Source of the DNA: an uncultured Kineothrix sp.
GTDB taxonomy: Bacteria; Bacillota; Clostridia; Lachnospirales; Lachnospiraceae
Assembly: GCA_910588855.1 (NCBI GenBank)
Contig: CAJUSR010000047.1
Span: 1 to 10,536, forward strand
Direction of reading: 5' to 3'
DNA: 10,536 bases
A model generated the notes under the pieces. That model had not been told where the DNA came from and searched no databases. It worked only from the letters and a program-made list of their open reading frames with translations. Positions within the stretch are counted from its first letter, which is position 1; each line of letters opens with the position of its first letter. A program made the translations under genes and the position numbers. Positions 6,686-10,536 of this stretch are shown piece by piece.

Positions 6686-7891
6686 ATGAAGTATATTGTT
6701 GTTTTAGGCGATGGGATGGCGGATGAAGAGATAGAAGCGTTGGGAAACAAGACTCCTCTTGCTTATGCATCGACACCGGAGATGGACCGGTTGAGCAAGA
6801 TGTCGGAGATTGGGATGGTGCATACGATACCTGACGGGATGAAGCCGGGTTCGGATACGGCAAATCTGGCGGTGCTTGGCTATAATCCGAAAGTTTATTA
6901 TTCGGGGCGTTCCCCTTTGGAGGCACTCAGCATCGGGGTGCCGATGAAAGAGACGGATATTGCGCTGCGCTGTAACATCGTTACATTGTCGGAAGAAAAT
7001 GTACCCTTTGAGGAAAAAAGGATTCTTGACCATAGTTCCGGGGAAATCAGTACGGAGGACTGTGCGGTGCTGCTGGAAGCGGTCAGGAAAGAGCTGGAAA
7101 CAGAGGTTTATCGTTTTTATGTAGGAACAAGCTATCGGCATTGCCTTATCTGGGAGAACGGAAGCGTGGTGGAACTGACACCTCCCCATGATGTGCTGGG
7201 GCAGGTGATTGGGCAGTATCTTCCGGAGGATGAGGCTTTAGCAAGGATGATGAAAAGGAGCTACGATATCCTCGTAAATCATCCATTGAATATAGAGAGG
7301 AAAAAGAAAGGGCTGAATCCGGCTAACTGCTGTTGGTTCTGGGGGGCGGGAACGAAGCCGGGGCTGGATTCCTTCGAGGAAAAAACGGGGAAACGGGGGA
7401 TGATGGTTTCGGCGGTGGATTTGTTAAAAGGGATTGCGGTGGGAGCCGGGATGGGCGTCTGCCAGGTGGAAGGCGCAAATGGCGGCTTGCATACAAATTA
7501 TGAAGGAAAAGTGGAGGCGGCCCTGAAAGCGTTGCTGGAAGATGGTTATGACTTTGCATATATCCATGTGGAAGCGCCGGATGAAATGGGACATCAGGGA
7601 AGTGTGGAAAAGAAAGTGCAGGCCATTGAATATTTGGACGGCAGGGTGATAAAACCTTTGACGGAGAAGCTGGACAGGGAAGGGATTGATTACCGCCTGT
7701 TGGTATTGCCGGATCATCCCACACCGATACGTGTACGGACACATACTGCGGACAGCGTTCCCTATATGTTGTATGACAGCACAGCCCCTCTTGCCAAAGA
7801 CTGGATTTATAATGAGAAGACAGGCAGGGATAGCGGAAAATCTGTGGAGCAGGGCTATCAACTGATAGAGTATTTATTTCATAAGCAATGA
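6686..7891 (+). CDS. Cofactor-independent phosphoglycerate mutase family protein, probable homoserine kinase
   Basis: A 401-residue member of the alkaline-phosphatase-superfamily mutases of archaeal type (aPGAM). Metal and phosphoryl-transfer residues are visible in order: DGM (9-11), S56 in KPGSDTAN as the likely phosphoryl-carrying serine, D299/E300 and H303 in EAPDEMGH, D319, D343-H344 in PDHPTP, and H353. By sequence alone it would be called 2,3-bisphosphoglycerate-independent phosphoglycerate mutase. A subfamily of this length has been proposed to be a non-orthologous homoserine kinase because it sits beside hom and other threonine genes where classical ThrB is absent; here it lies between hom and aspartokinase, which fits. 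The start is the ATG at 6686, with AGGAAGG seven bases upstream, rather than the TTG at 6662, which has no comparable site. The kinase assignment rests on context; glycolytic mutase activity is the alternative. Confidence 0.85.
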   Translation: MKYIVVLGDGMADEEIEALGNKTPLAYASTPEMDRLSKMSEIGMVHTIPDGMKPGSDTANLAVLGYNPKVYYSGRSPLEALSIGVPMKETDIALRCNIVTLSEENVPFEEKRILDHSSGEISTEDCAVLLEAVRKELETEVYRFYVGTSYRHCLIWENGSVVELTPPHDVLGQVIGQYLPEDEALARMMKRSYDILVNHPLNIERKKKGLNPANCCWFWGAGTKPGLDSFEEKTGKRGMMVSAVDLLKGIAVGAGMGVCQVEGANGGLHTNYEGKVEAALKALLEDGYDFAYIHVEAPDEMGHQGSVEKKVQAIEYLDGRVIKPLTEKLDREGIDYRLLVLPDHPTPIRVRTHTADSVPYMLYDSTAPLAKDWIYNEKTGRDSGKSVEQGYQLIEYLFHKQ

Positions 7892-7983
7892 AAAAACGCA
7901 TTCCATAAAATAAGTGAAGTCCACGGCGGGCGGCAATCATATTTTAGATAATAAGAGCAGAAAAACAGAACGGAGAAAATATT

Positions 7984-9303
7984 ATGAAAAAAGTAGTAAA
8001 ATTCGGCGGCAGTTCTTTGGCCAGCGCGGAACAGTTTGGGAAAGCGGGGGATATTATCCGCAGCGATGCAGAGCGGAGGTACGTGGTGCCATCCGCTCCG
8101 GGAAAACGCCACGACAAGGATACAAAGGTTACGGATATGCTTTATAGCTGCTATGCAAAGGCAGAAGCGGAAGAGGATTTTAAAGAGGATTTAAAGAAGA
8201 TACAAGAACGCTATGAGGAGATTATAAACGGCTTAAAATTGGAGCTGTCTTTGGACGATGAATTTAAGGCAATAGAGAAAAATTTCAGGAAGAAAGCAGG
8301 GGCTGATTATGCTGCCTCCCGTGGGGAGTATTTAAACGGCATTATTATGGCGGCATATCTGGGCTATGAATTTATTGATGCGGCAACGGTTATATTTTTT
8401 GATTCCAAAGGGGAATTTGCATCGGAGAAGACGAATGAGGTTTTGGCAGAGCGGTTAAGTCATATAGAGCGGGCAGTGGTGCCGGGATTCTATGGGGCAT
8501 ACGAGGATGGCCGGATAAAAACTTTTTCCAGAGGGGGCTCCGATATTACAGGTTCCATCTTATCGAGGGCAGTGAAGGCGGATGTATACGAGAACTGGAC
8601 CGATGTATCAGGGTTTTTGCTGGCAGACCCGAAGATTATAGATAACCCGCCGGGAATTGAAACTATTACTTATAGGGAATTGAGGGAGCTTTCCTATATG
8701 GGGGCCAGTGTGCTGCATGAAGACGCCATTTTCCCTGTAAGGCGGGAAGGCATCCCCATCAATATACGCAATACCAATTGCCCGGAAGCGAAGGGAACAT
8801 GGATTGTGGAAAGCACTTGCCAAAAGTCGAAATATGTTATCACAGGCATTGCGGGAAAGAAAGGCTTCTGCTCCGTGAATATTGAAAAAGATATGATGAA
8901 TGCGGAGATTGGATTTGGAAGGAAGGTGCTTCAGGCATTTGAAGATTACGGGATTTCTTTTGAACATGTTCCTTCTGGCATTGACACGATGACGGTTTTT
9001 GTCCACCAGGATGAATTTATGGATAAAGAGCAGAAGGTAGTATCTGCCATTCACAGGCTGGCAGACCCGGATACTATCGATATCGAGTCGGATTTGGCGT
9101 TGATTGCAGTCGTAGGGCGCGGCATGAAATCTACAAGGGGAACGGCAGGGAGGATTTTTTCCGCATTGGCGCATGCTAACGTAAATGTCAGGATGATAGA
9201 CCAGGGCTCCAGCGAATTGAATATTATCATTGGCGTATCCGACGACGATTTTGAAAATGCAATCCGTGCAGTTTATAAGATTTTTGTAGAATTGCAGCTT
9301 TAA
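7984..9303 (+). CDS. lysC: Aspartokinase, monofunctional, with two C-terminal ACT domains
   Basis: Phosphorylates aspartate to 4-aspartyl phosphate, the entry step to lysine, threonine and methionine. The 439-residue chain begins with the kinase motif KFGGSSLA (6-13). SRGGSDITGS (182-191) and the ENWTDVSGF...ADPKI stretch (203-218) complete the catalytic site. The C-terminal third has two ACT domains, about 285-355 and 371-436. The first contains EHVPSGIDT (327-335), the effector-loop motif of Bacillus class III-type aspartokinases that respond to lysine and threonine; the second contains VGRGMKSTRGTAGRIF (377-392). GGAG stands eight bases before the ATG. The 92-base gap after the mutase-like gene shows no terminator or convincing promoter, so read-through from hom is likely. 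The gap is also too short to hold a lysine riboswitch. Which effector inhibits it cannot be read from the sequence. Confidence 0.95.
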   Translation: MKKVVKFGGSSLASAEQFGKAGDIIRSDAERRYVVPSAPGKRHDKDTKVTDMLYSCYAKAEAEEDFKEDLKKIQERYEEIINGLKLELSLDDEFKAIEKNFRKKAGADYAASRGEYLNGIIMAAYLGYEFIDAATVIFFDSKGEFASEKTNEVLAERLSHIERAVVPGFYGAYEDGRIKTFSRGGSDITGSILSRAVKADVYENWTDVSGFLLADPKIIDNPPGIETITYRELRELSYMGASVLHEDAIFPVRREGIPINIRNTNCPEAKGTWIVESTCQKSKYVITGIAGKKGFCSVNIEKDMMNAEIGFGRKVLQAFEDYGISFEHVPSGIDTMTVFVHQDEFMDKEQKVVSAIHRLADPDTIDIESDLALIAVVGRGMKSTRGTAGRIFSALAHANVNVRMIDQGSSELNIIIGVSDDDFENAIRAVYKIFVELQL

Positions 9304-9376
9304 ACAATAGGCAGGCTGCAGAAAGAAAAGGGCCTGCGAAAAAGAAGGGCGAGGGGGTTGGCGCCCAATGCTTCCG

Positions 9377-9400
9377 GAAACCGCCGTTTATGGCGGTTTC
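9377..9400 (+). terminator. Hairpin downstream of aspartokinase, without a T tract
   Basis: GAAACCGCC (9377-9385) pairs perfectly with GGCGGTTTC (9392-9400) across a six-base loop, 74 bases after the lysC stop. No run of Ts follows, so it may act as an RNA 3'-end stabiliser or a weak terminator. A smaller repeat, GCAGGC (9311-9316) with GCCTGC (9332-9337), lies closer to the gene. Confidence 0.45.
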
Positions 9401-9476
9401 TGCTGCAGAGCATGAAACAGGGCGTGAAATTTTGATATAAAGCGGCAGTAAATAGGAGCGTTGGGGAATGGCAATA

Positions 9477-9508
9477 GCAACAGTTGGAGCAATTGCTACA
9501 ACTGTTGC
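9477..9508 (-). repeat. Near-perfect 32-base palindrome abutting the stop codon of the membrane protein gene
   Basis: Two 16-base arms meet without a spacer at 9492/9493. GCAACAGTTG (9477-9486) matches CAACTGTTGC (9499-9508), and the centre AGCAATTGCT (9488-9497) is itself palindromic; the only break is the 9487/9498 pair. On the minus strand it starts on the base after the TAG stop of the upstream gene. There is no T tract after it, so it is a possible transcript-end structure or protein-binding dyad rather than a standard terminator. Confidence 0.55.
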
Positions 9509-10270
9509 CTAGTCTGTCAGATATTGAAGGAAAAGATGGCTGATATCCATACGGTTGGAAGTTTCTACAAATCCGAAGATGGGCGTCTCCTCCATATTGG
9601 CATAGCAATTCCATTCCGCAAGCTTTGTGGAATCATCCAGATAAATACCGACAGGTATAGGGTCGGTCATGGCGGAGGGGTTGGCCGGGTCCGTCTGGGT
9701 TGCAGATATTTCTGAAGAAACATCTGCCATAGCTTCGTCTATCTTATTTTTTTCTTCAATGGCAGCCGCATCAATATAGTAAAAATAAGGCTCGTATTTT
9801 AAATATTCTTCATTGGAAAGCTCTTTTCGCAAATCACGGAACAACATTTCTTCTGCATAGTGGCCAAAAACAAGGGGGTCGCTGACAAAAGCATCCAAGC
9901 CATTGGTCTGTACCATTCCGGCAAGACGTTGGGAAAAAGCAAAGTCAATCTGGGTCATGGATTCGAGGGAAAGGGTAGAGGTAGCATCGATTAAGCAGTG
10001 ATAGGCATTGGTGTCAATGCCTGCATATGCCGAAAAATCCGCTTGGAAGTCTTCCTGTGTTTCAAAACCATAAGAATTTAGGACAACGGCAGAAAAAGCG
10101 GTGTCTTTGCTGCTTATCATATCTTTAATAAAAATACCGGCGGTAAAAACGACAAACAGGGCAACGATGGTATGGACTTTATAGTAATCCCAGAAATACT
10201 CAAGTTTTTCTCGGGCCGTTTTCCCTTTCAGTTTTTGCTGCTGCTCTTTGACTTCGTCTTTCATCGCCAT
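9509..10270 (-). CDS. Single-pass membrane protein of unknown function
   Basis: A 253-residue protein I do not recognise. Residues 1-33 are strongly charged and cytoplasmic by the positive-inside rule (KEQQQKLKGKTAREKLEYFWDYYK). One hydrophobic segment follows (about 34-50), and the remaining 200 residues should lie outside the membrane. The outer part is acidic. Its stretch at 110-165 (an FAFSQRL segment, then GLDAFVSDPLVFGHYAEE and LRKELSNEEYLKYEP) reminds me of the ligand-cleft region of extracellular solute-binding folds; this is only an impression. The ATG at 10270 has GGAGGG eight bases upstream and is preferred to the in-frame ATG six bases further in. It is convergent with lysC and has no co-directional neighbour in view, so context says little about its job. 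There is no cleavable lipoprotein signal. Confidence 0.75.
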   Translation of the reverse strand: MAMKDEVKEQQQKLKGKTAREKLEYFWDYYKVHTIVALFVVFTAGIFIKDMISSKDTAFSAVVLNSYGFETQEDFQADFSAYAGIDTNAYHCLIDATSTLSLESMTQIDFAFSQRLAGMVQTNGLDAFVSDPLVFGHYAEEMLFRDLRKELSNEEYLKYEPYFYYIDAAAIEEKNKIDEAMADVSSEISATQTDPANPSAMTDPIPVGIYLDDSTKLAEWNCYANMEETPIFGFVETSNRMDISHLFLQYLTD

Positions 10271-10500
10271 GATATATACCCTCCGTATTTTTACCTATTA
10301 TTTTTTAAATAACCGCTTGGTAATTCTTTGATAAATAGATAAATGATAAATTGATAATTGCCTGGCCGGATGCCGGGCTGCTATTTCCAATCACCGCATT
10401 AATCATAGCTGTCCTGCGGTAATGTGTCAATGAAAGGAAGGTGAAATATTGTAAAAAAAGAATAAAAACAGGAATAGAAGCGGCAATGTCATTTAGTTAA
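10271..10500. other. Non-coding spacer with a short AT-rich tandem repeat
   Basis: No gene was found. GATAAAT occurs at 10330-10336, 10338-10344 and 10345-10351, followed by GATAATT at 10353-10359. A GC-rich hairpin with one G-T pair lies at about 10360-10378. ACCGCA (10393-10398) can pair with TGCGGT (10415-10420). A 19-codon frame starting with GTG at 10441 ends at 10500; it is too short and unsupported to call. The spacer must hold the promoter of the minus-strand membrane protein and perhaps that of the RNA element to the right; I found no convincing hexamer pair for either. Confidence 0.4.
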
Positions 10501-10536
10501 CGGTACCGGACGCCGTGAGGAACATAAAATGCTCCG
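10501..10536 (+). ncRNA. Start of a probable second copy of the left-edge RNA element, truncated by the window
   Basis: At 10517-10536 the sequence reads GAGG, two bases, CAT, three bases, ATGCTCCG. At the left end of the window (17-38) the same words occur in the same order: GAGG, two bases, CAT, four bases, ATGCTCCG. The remainder of this copy would lie beyond the window, so structure and terminator cannot be checked. Confidence 0.35.

Noticed and set aside
7924..7952. Possible promoter with GATAAT (7947-7952) before aspartokinase
   Set aside because: No acceptable -35 hexamer at 16-19 bases; read-through from the upstream genes explains expression.
7914..8147. Open frame overlapping the start of aspartokinase
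   Set aside because: Out of frame with a clear aspartokinase and without homology; a shadow frame.
10441..10500. GTG-started 19-codon frame after a purine-rich stretch
   Set aside because: Very short, rare start codon, no family, and it adjoins a probable RNA element.
1..10536. CRISPR array, tRNA, rRNA, transposase or phage genes
   Set aside because: No regularly spaced repeats, tRNA-like cloverleaf, rRNA sequence or mobile-element protein was seen on either strand.

Overview
The window looks like chromosomal DNA from a low-to-mid GC clostridium, most likely a member of the Lachnospiraceae. This is inferred from three things: GGAGG-type ribosome binding sites, the aspartate-pathway gene order (UPF0735 ACT protein, homoserine dehydrogenase, phosphoglycerate-mutase-like putative homoserine kinase, class III-type aspartokinase), and a large 7TM hybrid histidine kinase of a style common in that family. 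No species can be named from the sequence.

Layout. Positions 1-331 hold no convincing protein gene. They carry a run of hairpins on the + strand that looks like the 3' part of a structured RNA ending in a terminator, followed by further hairpin/T-tract modules. Positions 340-4433 (minus strand) hold a signalling pair: a 1061-residue membrane hybrid histidine kinase (7TM, HisKA, HATPase, receiver, Hpt) and, downstream, a 262-residue protein with a degenerate and an intact receiver domain and no output domain. The spacer between them is full of inverted repeats. Positions 4434-4892 form a divergent control region with GC-rich direct repeats, a long inverted repeat and at least one good promoter.

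Positions 4893-9303 (plus strand) hold four co-directional genes of aspartate-family amino acid synthesis: an ACT-domain putative regulator (PheB/UPF0735), hom, a cofactor-independent phosphoglycerate mutase homologue of the family proposed to act as homoserine kinase, and aspartokinase. Aspartokinase makes the first committed step of the pathway. Homoserine dehydrogenase makes homoserine. The mutase-like protein could phosphorylate homoserine towards threonine. asd and thrC are not in the window. I see no lysine riboswitch or T-box in front of hom or lysC, so control may rest on the ACT protein and on feedback through the ACT domains of Hom and LysC.

Positions 9304-9508 are a convergent junction with two inverted repeats. 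Positions 9509-10270 (minus strand) encode a single-pass membrane protein of unknown function. The last 266 bases are non-coding. The final bases match the spaced pattern at the start of the window (GAGG-NN-CAT-N3/4-ATGCTCCG), suggesting that a second copy of the same RNA element begins at the right edge. That paralogous pair, together with the mutually exclusive hairpins in several spacers, is the most interesting unexplained signal here.
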